A stretch of 64,000 bases of DNA from Trebonia sp963774945. GTDB taxonomy: Bacteria > Actinomycetota > Actinomycetes > Streptosporangiales > Streptosporangiaceae. The stretch lies in NCBI GenBank assembly GCA_963774945.1, contig CAVZHA010000015.1, positions 186,001 through 250,000 on the forward strand, read 5' to 3'. Made by a program: the position numbers and the translations under genes. A model generated the notes under the pieces. It was not told the origin of the DNA and ran no database searches. It worked only from the letters and a program-made list of their open reading frames with translations. Shown here one piece after another: positions 1 to 8,149 of the stretch (positions are counted from its first letter, which is position 1; each line of letters starts with the position of its first letter).

Positions 1-707
1 GACGAGGCGATCAGATCGACGGCGCCGTTCTTGGCATGCACGCGCGACCCGCCGAGCTGCTCCTTGTCGACGTGCTCGCCCGCGCCCGAGCTGACCACCG
101 GCGGGCCGGCCACGAACAGCTGCGCCGTGCCCTCGACCAGGATCGACAGATGGGCCGCGCAGAGCCGGGCGGCGCCCAGGCCCGCGACCGGGCCGAGCCC
201 GGCCGCGACCACAGGAACCGTCGACAGGTTGTCCACGACGTAATCCCAGCCGGGGTTGACCGGCACGTAGGTGTGCCCGCTCGTTTCCAGGGTCTTCACG
301 CTGCCGCCCCCGCCCGTCCCCTCGACCAGCCTGACAATCGGCAGGTGGAGCTCGTTCGCGAGCCGCTCGGCGTAGATCTGCTTGCCGATGATCGAGGCGT
401 CAGCCGCGCCGCCGCGGACGGTGAAGTCGTCACCGCCGACGACCACCTTGCGGCCGTCCAGGCGCCCGGTTCCGGTCACGAAATTAGCCGGGATAAAGCT
501 GGCGAGCTGGCCCGACTCGTCGTAGCCAGCGGTTCCTGCGAGCGCCCCGACCTCGTGAAAAGAATCCTCGTCGAGCAGCGCGGCGATGCGTTCCCTGACG
601 GTCAGCCGGCCGGCGTCGCGCTGCCGCTTGATCTTCTCTGGCCCGCCCATGCGCTCGGCGAGCTCCTGGCGGCGGCGCAGTTCATCCAGTTCCGGTTGCC
701 ATGTCAT
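1..707 (-). CDS. Acyl-CoA carboxylase beta (carboxyltransferase) subunit, N-terminal part, cut by window edge
   Basis: The minus strand from ATG at 707 reads MTWQPELDELRRRQELAERM and continues open to the left edge, about 235 of the usual 510-530 residues. It has the N-terminal carboxyltransferase signature: RxRIxxLLDxxSFxE near residue 40, a VVGGDDFTVRGGA block near residue 90, and a glycine-rich SVKTLE region after EGTGGGG. The family transfers CO2 from carboxybiotin to acetyl-, propionyl- or related acyl-CoA; the substrate cannot be read from this half. An IS701-family element ends 38 bp upstream of the start codon, so the native promoter is probably separated from the gene. Family assignment is secure; substrate is open. 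Confidence 0.9.
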   Translation of the reverse strand, partial: MTWQPELDELRRRQELAERMGGPEKIKRQRDAGRLTVRERIAALLDEDSFHEVGALAGTAGYDESGQLASFIPANFVTGTGRLDGRKVVVGGDDFTVRGGAADASIIGKQIYAERLANELHLPIVRLVEGTGGGGSVKTLETSGHTYVPVNPGWDYVVDNLSTVPVVAAGLGPVAGLGAARLCAAHLSILVEGTAQLFVAGPPVVSSGAGEHVDKEQLGGSRVHAKNGAVDLIAS

Positions 708-741
708 GCCCCCACAAGCTAACCGACCCGACCTGCCCCGA

Positions 742-758
742 CTAGTACTACAACAGAG
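742..758. repeat. IS left end: CTAG target duplication plus left terminal inverted repeat
   Basis: CTAG at 742-745 is followed by TACTACAACAG, which mirrors the right end at 2286-2296. CTAG recurs at 2297-2300. IS701 elements typically duplicate a 4-bp YTAR target, which CTAG fits. Confidence 0.85.
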
Positions 759-775
759 ACCTGTGATGCCGCTCG

Positions 776-2047
776 GTGCGGCTGCGTGACTTGAGGCTTT
801 CCGGCGGCCAGGATTGCGGCATGCTTGGTGTCATGGAGGGCTCGCGGGCAGGTGCCGCGGATGCGCATGCGGCGTGGTCGGAGTCGTTTAACGAGTTGTT
901 CGCTCAGGTCGCTGGCGTTTTCTCGAATGCGCATGTGCGCAGGCACGGGCGGGCGTACGTGCTGGGGCTGCTGTCGCAGACGGAGCGGAAGAACTCTTGG
1001 CAGCTGGCGGAGTTCGCCGGGGAGGCGTCGCCGGACGGGCTGCAGCGGCTGCTGAACTTCTCGCCGTGGGACGAGGACGCCTGCCGGGACGCCATCGCGC
1101 GTTATGTCGTGCGGAGCATGGGCGATCCGGGCGCGGTCCTGGCGGTCGACGAGACGGGATTCCTGAAAAAGGGGCGGATGTCGGCCGGCGTGGCCAGGCA
1201 ATATACCGGGACGGCAGGCCGGGTGGAGAACTGCCAGGTCGGCGTGTTCCTCGCGTACTGCGCGCCGGGCGGCGCCCGGGCGCTGATCGACCGCGAGCTG
1301 TACATCCCGAGGAAGTGGGCGGAGGACCGGGAGCGGTGCGCGGCGGCCGGGATCGGCGGCGAGGTGGCCTTCGCGACGAAGCCGAAGCTGGCGGAGGCCA
1401 TGATCGGGCGCGCGGTGAAGGCGGGCGTCCCGTTCAAGTGGGTGGCCGGCGACGAGGCCTACGGCGGCAACCCGGGCCTGCGGGAATGGCTGGAAGCCGA
1501 GGCAATCCCGTACGTGCTCGCGGTCGCGTGCAACGCCATGATCGAGACGAAGGCGGGCGCGAAGCGCGCCGACGAGCTGGCGGGACTGGTCCCGGCGGGC
1601 GCGTGGCAGCGGCTGAGCTGCGCCGACGGGTCGAAGGGACCGCGTCTTTACGACTGGGCGCTCGTCGCCACCGACAGCGACGATCACTGGCTGCTGGCCC
1701 GCCGGTCCCTGCAGCCCGGCGAGAAGGGCGACCTTGAGCTGGCCTTCTACCGCTGCTACTCGCCGCGCCCGGTCATCCTCGCCGAGCTCGCGGCGGTAGC
1801 GGGCGCGCGCTGGGGAGTGGAGGACTGCTTCGCCGAGGCCAAGGGCGAGGCCGGCCTGGACCACTACCAGGTCCGCCGCTACCGCGCCTGGTACCGGCAC
1901 ATCACCCTGGCCATGCTCGCCCACGCGTTCCTCGCCGCCGCCGCGCACGCCGCCCGCCCCGCCCCGCCACCACCGCAACCGCAACCGCCGGAACCTGTCC
2001 CTGCCAGCGGAAACACTGACGGAGAGACCGCTGAAAAGGGGACCTGA
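776..2047 (+). CDS. IS701-family DDE transposase
   Basis: A 423-residue frame from GTG 776; ATG at 821 or 833 are plausible internal starts, because the first 15-20 residues look non-conserved. The DDE catalytic set is visible: D125 in LAVDETGFLKKG, D226 in GDEAYG, and E349 in the WGVEDCFAEAKGE block (numbered from 776), as in IS701 transposases. The last 35 residues are Pro/Gln-rich and end before the C-terminal block usually fused to this family, which appears in another frame just downstream. It acts on the terminal repeats of the surrounding element. Whether this copy is still active is unclear. Confidence 0.9.
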   Translation: MRLRDLRLSGGQDCGMLGVMEGSRAGAADAHAAWSESFNELFAQVAGVFSNAHVRRHGRAYVLGLLSQTERKNSWQLAEFAGEASPDGLQRLLNFSPWDEDACRDAIARYVVRSMGDPGAVLAVDETGFLKKGRMSAGVARQYTGTAGRVENCQVGVFLAYCAPGGARALIDRELYIPRKWAEDRERCAAAGIGGEVAFATKPKLAEAMIGRAVKAGVPFKWVAGDEAYGGNPGLREWLEAEAIPYVLAVACNAMIETKAGAKRADELAGLVPAGAWQRLSCADGSKGPRLYDWALVATDSDDHWLLARRSLQPGEKGDLELAFYRCYSPRPVILAELAAVAGARWGVEDCFAEAKGEAGLDHYQVRRYRAWYRHITLAMLAHAFLAAAAHAARPAPPPPQPQPPEPVPASGNTDGETAEKGT

Positions 2048-2087
2048 CCGCTGTGGACAACTTTTCGCCCCGCCACGGACATACAGC

Positions 2088-2294
2088 CCGCCAGCCTTCA
2101 TAACAGACGAAACCGGGCGCGACCTGATCCCGCTCACCGCCGCCGAGGCCCGTCGCCTGTTCAACCTCCATACCCGCACCGCCCGCCCTGCTGCATTCCA
2201 CGAGCACTGGTCAGGCTGGAGGCGCCGCCGGCAGGCCGCCGCCCGCAAATCGCATTACGCCCGCCGAACCGCAAATCTCAGCTCGCTGTTGTAG
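2088..2294 (+). pseudogene. Out-of-frame C-terminal piece of the IS701 transposase
   Basis: The frame reads DETGRDLIPLTAAEARRLFN and later WSGWRRRRQAAARKSHYARR, then stops at 2292-2294, two bases inside the IS end. Many actinobacterial IS701 transposases end in such a helix-turn-helix-like segment fused to the DDE domain. Here it is one frame away from the main ORF, so either a frameshift or programmed slippage separates them. There is no obvious start codon or ribosome site of its own. Confidence 0.55.
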
Positions 2295-2300
2295 TACTAG
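2287..2300. repeat. IS right terminal inverted repeat plus CTAG target duplication
   Basis: TGTTGTAGTA at 2287-2296 is the reverse complement of the left end at 746-755, followed by CTAG at 2297-2300. Confidence 0.85.
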
Positions 2301-2361
2301 ACCTTAATGGCCGGGTATAAATTCCTTGCCCGGCGGGCCCGGAAAAGCGGACACTGCCCTC

Positions 2362-2874
2362 ATGACCTCCCAGCCGCTGATCCGCGCGATGGGCGAATCG
2401 GATCCAGAGGTAATCAGCGCCGCGTTCACCGTCATCGGGTGGGACAAGCCGCCCGCGTTGTATCACCACTACCTCGCGCAGCAGGAGGAGGGCCGGCGGC
2501 TCGCCTGGGTCGCCGAATGGCACGGCGAGTTCGCCGGCTACGTGACGCTCCTGTGGACGTCGGCTTACGGCCCGTTCGCTGACCGCCAGATCCCCGAGGT
2601 CGAGGACCTCAACGTCTTGCCCCGGCACCGCCGGCAAGGCATCGGGAACGCGCTGCTCGACCGGGCCGAGACAGCCGCATCGGCGCGCAGTACGGTGGTC
2701 GGCATCGGAGTGGGCCTCTACGCCGATTACGGCCCGGCGCAACGGATTTACGCGCGGCGTGGGTACCTCCCGGACGGCCGGGGCATCATGTACCGCAACC
2801 AGCCGGTAGGACCGGGCACGGTCGTCTGCATCGACGACGACGCCGCTCTCATGCTCACCCGACCGACCGGGTGA
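2362..2874 (+). CDS. GNAT-family N-acetyltransferase
   Basis: About 170 residues from ATG 2362; the frame is open to 2326, but the extra residues lack similarity to the family. Motif A of the GNAT fold is clear: VEDLNVLPRHRRQGIGNALL, with the RxxGxG acetyl-CoA pyrophosphate loop, followed by the conserved YARRGYLPDG region near the C-terminus. It should transfer an acetyl group from acetyl-CoA to an amine; the substrate is unknown. A TATAAA box lies at 2316-2321, just outside the IS right end, so the insertion may have altered its promoter. It is followed after about 90 bp by an SDR gene on the same strand. Confidence 0.85.
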   Translation: MTSQPLIRAMGESDPEVISAAFTVIGWDKPPALYHHYLAQQEEGRRLAWVAEWHGEFAGYVTLLWTSAYGPFADRQIPEVEDLNVLPRHRRQGIGNALLDRAETAASARSTVVGIGVGLYADYGPAQRIYARRGYLPDGRGIMYRNQPVGPGTVVCIDDDAALMLTRPTG

Positions 2875-2967
2875 CGGGCCGCTCCGACGGAGGCAGGACG
2901 TTTATCACCCGGTGGCTGTTGGCTGGCGCGGTCCTCACGTTAATGTGGGGCGGGACTCGTCAGGAGG

Positions 2968-3741
2968 GTGATGGCGGTACTGCCGAGGTTCGACATAGAA
3001 GGCCAGGTCGCGTTGGTGACCGGCGCCGCCCGCGGGCTGGGCCGGGCGATCGCGCTGGCGCTGGCCGCGGCCGGCGCGGACGTCGCGCTCGGGCTCCGCG
3101 ACGCGGGCGCGGACGGCGGCGTCGCCGCGGAGATCGAGGCCCTCGGCCGCCGCGCGCTGCCGCTGCAGATGGACATGGGCCGGGCCGGGCAGGTCGGCCC
3201 GGCGGTCGACGCGGCGACCAGGCACTTCGGCCGCCTGGACATCCTGGTCAACAACGCCGGCATCGCCCCGGGCAACCCGGCCGAGGACGTCACCGAGGAA
3301 GACCTCGACGCGACGCTGGCCGTCAACCTCAAGGGGACGTTCCTGGCCAGCCAGGCCGCCGGGCGGGTCATGATCGGCCAGGGGTCGGGGAAGATCGTCA
3401 ACATCGGCTCCCAGGCCGGCGCGGTGGCGCTGCCCGGCGAATCCGTCTACTGCATGACCAAGGCCGCCATCGCGCACCTGACCCGGTGCCTGGCCGTCGA
3501 ATGGGGCCGGCACGGGATCACCGTGAACGCGGTCGCCCCCACCTTCATCCGCACGCCCGGCACCGAGCCCGCGCTGTCGGACCCGGAGTTCCGCGCGGAC
3601 GTCATCGAGCGGATCGCCGCCCTGCACCGCATCGGCGAACCCATCGAAGTGGCCGGCGTCGTGGTGTTCCTGGCATCCCCCGCCGCCTCCCTGATCACCG
3701 GCGAGACCATCCTGGTCGACGGCGGCTGGACAGCCCGCTGA
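2968..3741 (+). CDS. SDR-family NAD(P)-dependent oxidoreductase
   Basis: A classical short-chain dehydrogenase of about 256 residues. It shows the TGAARGLGRA nucleotide-binding loop at the N-terminus, the NNAG motif, the Ser of NIGSQAG, the YxxxK pair in SVYCMTKAA, and a C-terminal GETILVDGGW typical of FabG-like enzymes. The start could be GTG 2968 or ATG 2971; an AGGAGG at 2962-2967 sits unusually close to both. The substrate (an alcohol or ketone) is not predictable. The next gene is convergent on the other strand. Confidence 0.9.
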   Translation: MMAVLPRFDIEGQVALVTGAARGLGRAIALALAAAGADVALGLRDAGADGGVAAEIEALGRRALPLQMDMGRAGQVGPAVDAATRHFGRLDILVNNAGIAPGNPAEDVTEEDLDATLAVNLKGTFLASQAAGRVMIGQGSGKIVNIGSQAGAVALPGESVYCMTKAAIAHLTRCLAVEWGRHGITVNAVAPTFIRTPGTEPALSDPEFRADVIERIAALHRIGEPIEVAGVVVFLASPAASLITGETILVDGGWTAR

Positions 3742-3764
3742 GTCTGGGCCTCGTGGCTGGTTGC

Positions 3765-4520
3765 TCAGATCGCGCGGACCTGGGCGAGCCGTCTGACTGC
3801 GAACTGATCGGTCCCGGTGGGGTCCCAGCAGACGGCGGCTTCCCAGGCGGCCCGCGCTTGCGCGGCGATGTCGTACGCGTCGGCGCCGAGGCCGGCGGCG
3901 TTGTGCGGCAGCGCCAGGTCGAGGTCGGGGACGTCGACGTGCGACTCGTCCCAGTCGATCATCGCGACGCGATCCGCTGTCATGCGGACGTTGCCGGGGT
4001 TGGGGTCACCGTGGACGACGCTCGTCGCGCGACCGGTCAGTCGCGCCCACGCTGCCCGGCATCGAGCCACGCCGTCGGGCGGCATCGCGCCGAGGTTGAC
4101 CCTGGTCCCGGTCTCGGCGTGCAGCAGGTCGGTCGACGATCGCCAGCCCGGGCGCTGCGGCCAGCCCTGCGTCAGCCGATGCAGCTGGCGGAGTGTGTCG
4201 GCGACGCGACGCCAGTCGCCTTCGGTCTCGGGCGGTCCGCCCTCCACGTAGGTCATCACCACCAGACCGTCGACGAAGTGCCGGCCGTCCGTGGTCGGGA
4301 TCGGCACCGGCACCGGCATCCCTTCCCGGTGGAGATGTCGCAGCAGGCCGGTCTCCCAGGCAAGATCAGCGTCGCTGCGCTGGCCGAGACGACCGACCGC
4401 GAGGTGCCCGTTGACACGCACGCTCCGGACCCCGTTGACGCCAGCTCCGCCAGCGAGCCGTTCGCCGCGAACGACGTCGTCACCCCACTGCTCGAGTGCC
4501 TCCCATCCCACCGGCCACAT
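3765..4520 (-). CDS. Aminoglycoside phosphotransferase / APH-family kinase
   Basis: A 251-residue protein with the APH catalytic loop VVHGDPNPGNV (H170, D172) and the metal-binding MIDWDE (D189), preceded by a kinase N-lobe with VVMTYVEGG as hinge. The family phosphorylates aminoglycosides, choline or other small hydroxylated compounds; nothing here fixes the substrate. The N-terminal MWPVGWEALEQW is echoed by a fragment at 41217-41275, which suggests a second copy once existed. It lies 66 bp downstream of the LigD-type gene on the same strand. Confidence 0.85.
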   Translation of the reverse strand: MWPVGWEALEQWGDDVVRGERLAGGAGVNGVRSVRVNGHLAVGRLGQRSDADLAWETGLLRHLHREGMPVPVPIPTTDGRHFVDGLVVMTYVEGGPPETEGDWRRVADTLRQLHRLTQGWPQRPGWRSSTDLLHAETGTRVNLGAMPPDGVARCRAAWARLTGRATSVVHGDPNPGNVRMTADRVAMIDWDESHVDVPDLDLALPHNAAGLGADAYDIAAQARAAWEAAVCWDPTGTDQFAVRRLAQVRAI

Positions 4521-4586
4521 CTTCGCACAGGTGCGTGCCGGGCGTATCGGTTGCGCTTATGAACGGGCCGCGACCGGGGACTGGCC

Positions 4587-5543
4587 TCATCCGGCAGTAT
4601 GAGGCGGGCCGCGCCGGGCGCGGGCGCGGCGCTTGCCCTCGTGCATGGCCTGTACCCGGGCGACCGGGACCGTGTGACCCTCCGCGACGAGGTCCTCGGG
4701 CAGCGCCTGCGGCGACGGCAGGGCAGCGGCCCAGGGATCAGCGTCCGCCAGCAGCCGCGCCGCGTTCCGCACCGTGAAGTCCTCGGGCGACACCTCATCC
4801 AGCGAATCCCAGGCGACCGGGAACGAGACCGGCACGCCGGGGCGCGCTCGCGGGCTGTAGGCGGCCACCACGGTCGCGCCGTGCGCCCGGGTCGAGTCGA
4901 TGAACACCAGGCCGCCGCGATCGGCCTTGATGAACGCGGTCGTCGCGAGGCCGGGGTCCAGCCGCGCGGCCCGCTCCGCCAGGGCGCGGGTCGCAGCCGC
5001 CGCGTCGTCCGCTGAAACCGACTGCTGAACGGGAACGTAGATGTGCACGCCCTTGGCCCCGCTGGTCTTGACCGCGCCCGCAAGGCCCGCCCCGGACAGC
5101 GCTTCCCGGACCAGCTTGGCCGCTGCCACCGCCCGCCCGAACTCGCCCGCAGCCGCCGGGTCGATGTCGAGCACCAGGTAGGAGGGCCGATCCAGGTGCT
5201 CGGCGGTGCCGAGGGTGACGTGGTACTCCACCGCGCGCTGATTGGCGAACCAGATCAGTGTCGGCTTGTCGTCACACAACGCGTACCGCACCTCCCGGTG
5301 CGACGATTCCGCCCACATCGTGACCGTCCTGATCCACGGTGGCGCGTAATCCGGCAGGTTCTTCTGCATGAACGGACGCTGGCCCGCGCGCACCCGGATC
5401 ACCGACAGCGGTCGGCCGCTCAGCACGGAGACGATAGGGTCCCCGACCGCCTCCAGGTACTCCACCAGATCTCGCTTGGTCGCGCCCGCCCCGTCGAACA
5501 GCGGCTCGTCTAGGTGCGTCAACGTGATCTCGGGCGATGCCAT
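4587..5543 (-). CDS. Stand-alone LigD-type polymerase/primase domain (NHEJ)
   Basis: A 318-residue protein matching the polymerase domain of bacterial ligase D. It has the DxD metal site (D126, D128 in LVLDIDP), the KTSGAKGVHIYVP block binding nucleotide phosphates, and the third acidic residue near D217 in VFIDSTRAHG. There is no ligase or nuclease domain and no Ku gene nearby, so it would be a separate subunit or act in other fill-in synthesis. The C-terminus is basic (GKRRARARRG). Actinomycetes often carry such detached PolDom genes for end joining. Confidence 0.9.
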   Translation of the reverse strand: MASPEITLTHLDEPLFDGAGATKRDLVEYLEAVGDPIVSVLSGRPLSVIRVRAGQRPFMQKNLPDYAPPWIRTVTMWAESSHREVRYALCDDKPTLIWFANQRAVEYHVTLGTAEHLDRPSYLVLDIDPAAAGEFGRAVAAAKLVREALSGAGLAGAVKTSGAKGVHIYVPVQQSVSADDAAAATRALAERAARLDPGLATTAFIKADRGGLVFIDSTRAHGATVVAAYSPRARPGVPVSFPVAWDSLDEVSPEDFTVRNAARLLADADPWAAALPSPQALPEDLVAEGHTVPVARVQAMHEGKRRARARRGPPHTAG

Positions 5544-5616
5544 GCGTAACGTCTACCCGTTCCGCGTCCAGGCACCACCGGGCGCCATGAGAATTAGGGC
5601 TGCCCAACGTGTCCGA

Positions 5617-6183
5617 TCAGTCGTGCTTCGCCTCGTAGCGCAGCAGTACACAACCGCCCGGGAAGGCGCGGTTCTCCAGCAGCCGCAGCTTGATCCATGA
5701 CGGCAGCGACGGGAAGAACGGGGTGCCTCCGCCCACGGCGGCGGGCGCGACCACGATCCGGTATTCGTCTACCAGTCCGGCCTGCACGATCGGTGCGGCC
5801 AGCGTCGCGCCGGCCACCTCCAGCCTGCCGTCGGTTTCGGCTTTCAGCTTCGTCACCACCTCGACCGGGTCGCCGCGTTCCAAGCGGGAGTTCCAGTCGA
5901 CCGAATCCAGGGTGCGCGAGAACACGATCTTGGGCATGCCGCGCCAGATGCGGGCGAAGTCCGCGATCAGGGGACTGGCGTCCGGGGCCTTGTCGGCGGT
6001 CGGCCAGTACGCGGACATCAGCTCGTAGAGCCGCCGCCCGTAGAACGACAGGGCGGTCTCCCGCTCGAAATCGTTCCAGTACTGGTGCAGTTCTTCGCTC
6101 GGATCGGTCCAGCCGATGTTGCCTTGTGCGTCGGCGATGTACCCGTCCACCGACACGTTGAAGCCATAGATGAGTTTGCCCAT
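5617..6183 (-). CDS. Dihydrofolate reductase-fold (RibD C-terminal-like) protein
   Basis: From ATG 6183 the protein begins MGKLIYGFNVSVDGYIADA, the standard N-terminus of the DHFR/RibD-C family, and continues with RRLYELMSAYWP and the C-terminal VVAPAAVGGGTPFF motif. It has about 188 residues; an upstream extension to 6252 is open but unlikely. Members are NADPH-dependent reductases of mostly unknown substrate. Another member of the family lies at 38816-39460. Confidence 0.87.
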   Translation of the reverse strand: MGKLIYGFNVSVDGYIADAQGNIGWTDPSEELHQYWNDFERETALSFYGRRLYELMSAYWPTADKAPDASPLIADFARIWRGMPKIVFSRTLDSVDWNSRLERGDPVEVVTKLKAETDGRLEVAGATLAAPIVQAGLVDEYRIVVAPAAVGGGTPFFPSLPSWIKLRLLENRAFPGGCVLLRYEAKHD

Positions 6184-6347
6184 GCAGATCAGACTGCACC
6201 GGAGGGCAAAACTCAGCGCGACGGGGCAGTGGACTCCAGCCTGTTGATCCACGCCGAAATTGACAGCAGACGCGAGGGTGATGACCCAACGGGCCCGTAA
6301 ACCTCTGATTAGCGTTGTAGCCCCACGCGGCGTCCTAGGATTGCTTC

Positions 6348-7115
6348 ATGCCGGAATTCGATCCAAGTGTCCCCAGCATCGCGCGGGTCTATGACTACTT
6401 CCTGGGCGGCAAGGATCATTTTGCGTCGGACCGCGCCCTGGCGGACCGGATGATCGAGATGGCTCCGCTGGCCCCGGTCATCACGCGTGAGAACCGCCAG
6501 TTCCTCGTCCGCGCCGTGACCTGGGCGGCGAGCCAGGGCATCGGCCAGTTCCTCGACCTTGGCTGCGGCATGCCGACGGCGCCGGACACGCTTGAGTCGG
6601 CCCGCGAGGTCATCGCAGACGCGCGCGTGGCGTACGTTGACAACGACCCGGTCGTCTTCAGTCACCTGAGCGCCAGGGTTGCCAAGGGCACTCCCGGCGT
6701 GACAGTTGTGGCCGGTGATGTGCGCGAGGTGCCGGCGATCCTGGACGGCGCCCGAGCGGAGATCGACCTGTCGGTTCCGGTCTGCCTGATCATGGGGTTC
6801 TTGCTGCACTTCTTCACGGCCGATGCGGCACGCGACCTGGTCGCCAGGTACACAGCTGCGCTATCGCCGGGAAGCCTCCTGGTTCTCTCCGCGATCCATG
6901 TCGACACAAAGGGCGCGGACGAAGGCTTCGCCGGCTACTCCAGTGCCGTGGCCCCGGTGTATAACCATTCAGCGGCGGAGTTCGCCAGCTTTCTTGACTC
7001 CCTAGAGATCCTGCCACCCGGTGTGGTTGACGCGCGCATGTGGTGCGCTCGGAACGGTGAGCCGGACCCTCGGCAGCGTGATCAGTACGCCATCGTCGGC
7101 GTCGCCCGTATATAG
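6348..7115 (+). CDS. SAM-dependent methyltransferase, DUF574/actinobacterial type
   Basis: 255 residues starting MPEFDPSVPSIARVYDYFLGGKDHF, the hallmark N-terminus of this actinobacterial family (S-x-A-R-x-Y-D-Y-x-LGGKD/N). The SAM-binding loop follows as FLDLGCGMPTAPDT, then VAYVDNDPVV for the ribose-binding acid. These proteins are often present in many copies in Streptomyces-like genomes and the methyl acceptor is unknown. It is divergent from the DHFR-like gene, with a 164-bp shared upstream region. Confidence 0.92.
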   Translation: MPEFDPSVPSIARVYDYFLGGKDHFASDRALADRMIEMAPLAPVITRENRQFLVRAVTWAASQGIGQFLDLGCGMPTAPDTLESAREVIADARVAYVDNDPVVFSHLSARVAKGTPGVTVVAGDVREVPAILDGARAEIDLSVPVCLIMGFLLHFFTADAARDLVARYTAALSPGSLLVLSAIHVDTKGADEGFAGYSSAVAPVYNHSAAEFASFLDSLEILPPGVVDARMWCARNGEPDPRQRDQYAIVGVARI

Positions 7116-7139
7116 CCACAGACTTAAGGCGTGATGATG

Positions 7140-8114
7140 TCAGCCGGGTTCCTGAGACCACAGCTCTGTTAGCTGCGCCGGGCTGATGTTGCCGCCGCTG
7201 CAGATGACCGCCGTCTTCCGGCCCGCGAACCGCTGGGGAGAGTGCAGGATCGCCGCCAGGGCGGCCGCGCCGGCCGGCTCCACGAGGTTGCGGGTCTTCT
7301 CGATCATCAGCCGGGTCGCCGCTTTCAGCGCGTCGTCTGAGACCAGCACGAAGTCATCCAGCAGGTCCCGCATGATCTGCTGGGGCAGCTCGAACGCGGT
7401 CCTGGTGGCCAGCCCTTCCGCGAACGTGCTGGTGGTGTCCTCGACCAGCGCGCCCGCCTGCCAGGAGCGGTACGCGGCCGGGGCCGCCTCGGACTGCACG
7501 CCGATCACCTCGACTGACGAGCGCACGGCCTTGGCCGCCACGCAGGCGCCTGCCGCCCCGCTGCCGCCGCCGACCGGGACCACGATCACCTCGATGTCCG
7601 GCCGGGCCTGGAGGATCTCCAGGGTGCAGGTGGCCACGCCCGCGATGAGCTCCGGCTCGTTCCCGGAGTGGATGTAGCGGTAGCCTCGGTCGGCGGCCAG
7701 CTCCTCGCAGTGCTCGCGGGCCTCGTCGAAGTCGCGGCCGCGGAAGACCACCTCGGCGCCCAGGGCCCGCATCGACTCGACCTTCACCGGGTTGGCCCGC
7801 TCGGGCATGCAGATCACCGCCCGCACGGCGAACAGGTCCGCCGCGTACGCGACCGACTGGCCGTGGTTGCCGGTCGAGGCGGCGATGACGCCCCGGCGCC
7901 GCTCATCCGCGCCTAGCTGGCTGAGGAGGTTCACGCCGCCGCGGACCTTGAACGCGCCCACGGGCTGATGGTTCTCGTGCTTGACCCACACCTGCGCCCC
8001 GGTCACGGCGTCCAGCGCGGGATAGCGGTACAGCGGGGTCGGCTGGAGGTGGGGCGCGATGCGCTGACGCGCAGCCAGGACGTCAGCAAGGTCCGGCACC
8101 CGCGAAGCGGCCAT
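7140..8114 (-). CDS. PLP-dependent threonine/serine dehydratase-like enzyme
   Basis: 324 residues of the fold-type II PLP family. The Schiff-base lysine is K56 in PVGAFKVRGG, the substrate loop is ASTGNHGQS, and the phosphate cradle is VPVGGGSGAAG. There is no C-terminal ACT domain, so it resembles catabolic threonine dehydratase or serine/threo-hydroxyaspartate dehydratases more than biosynthetic IlvA. It would deaminate threonine or serine to a 2-oxo acid. It is separated by 35 bp from the next methyltransferase gene on the same strand. Confidence 0.9.
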   Translation of the reverse strand: MAASRVPDLADVLAARQRIAPHLQPTPLYRYPALDAVTGAQVWVKHENHQPVGAFKVRGGVNLLSQLGADERRRGVIAASTGNHGQSVAYAADLFAVRAVICMPERANPVKVESMRALGAEVVFRGRDFDEAREHCEELAADRGYRYIHSGNEPELIAGVATCTLEILQARPDIEVIVVPVGGGSGAAGACVAAKAVRSSVEVIGVQSEAAPAAYRSWQAGALVEDTTSTFAEGLATRTAFELPQQIMRDLLDDFVLVSDDALKAATRLMIEKTRNLVEPAGAAALAAILHSPQRFAGRKTAVICSGGNISPAQLTELWSQEPG

Positions 8115-8149
8115 GCTACGTGTCTACCACGGCGACACGGTCGCCGAGA

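Larger units (their letters stand above)
746..2296 (+). mobile_element. IS701-family insertion sequence, about 1551 bp
   Basis: The element is bounded by near-identical terminal inverted repeats (TACTACAACAG at the left, CTGTTGTAGTA at the right) and flanked by a CTAG direct duplication at 742-745 and 2297-2300. It contains one long transposase frame plus an out-of-frame C-terminal piece. It sits between the acyl-CoA carboxylase (minus) and a GNAT gene (plus), so it has split what was a divergent promoter region. The intact duplication implies a simple transposition event rather than a rearranged remnant. Confidence 0.88.

Noticed and set aside
719..2248. 509-codon minus-strand frame across the IS
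   Set aside because: It is antisense to the DDE transposase and shows no domain; the plus-strand gene has clear catalytic motifs.
2871..4562. 563-codon plus-strand open frame
   Set aside because: It overlaps the SDR and the antisense APH gene and has low-complexity Arg/Gly/Pro composition; it is a GC-driven shadow frame.
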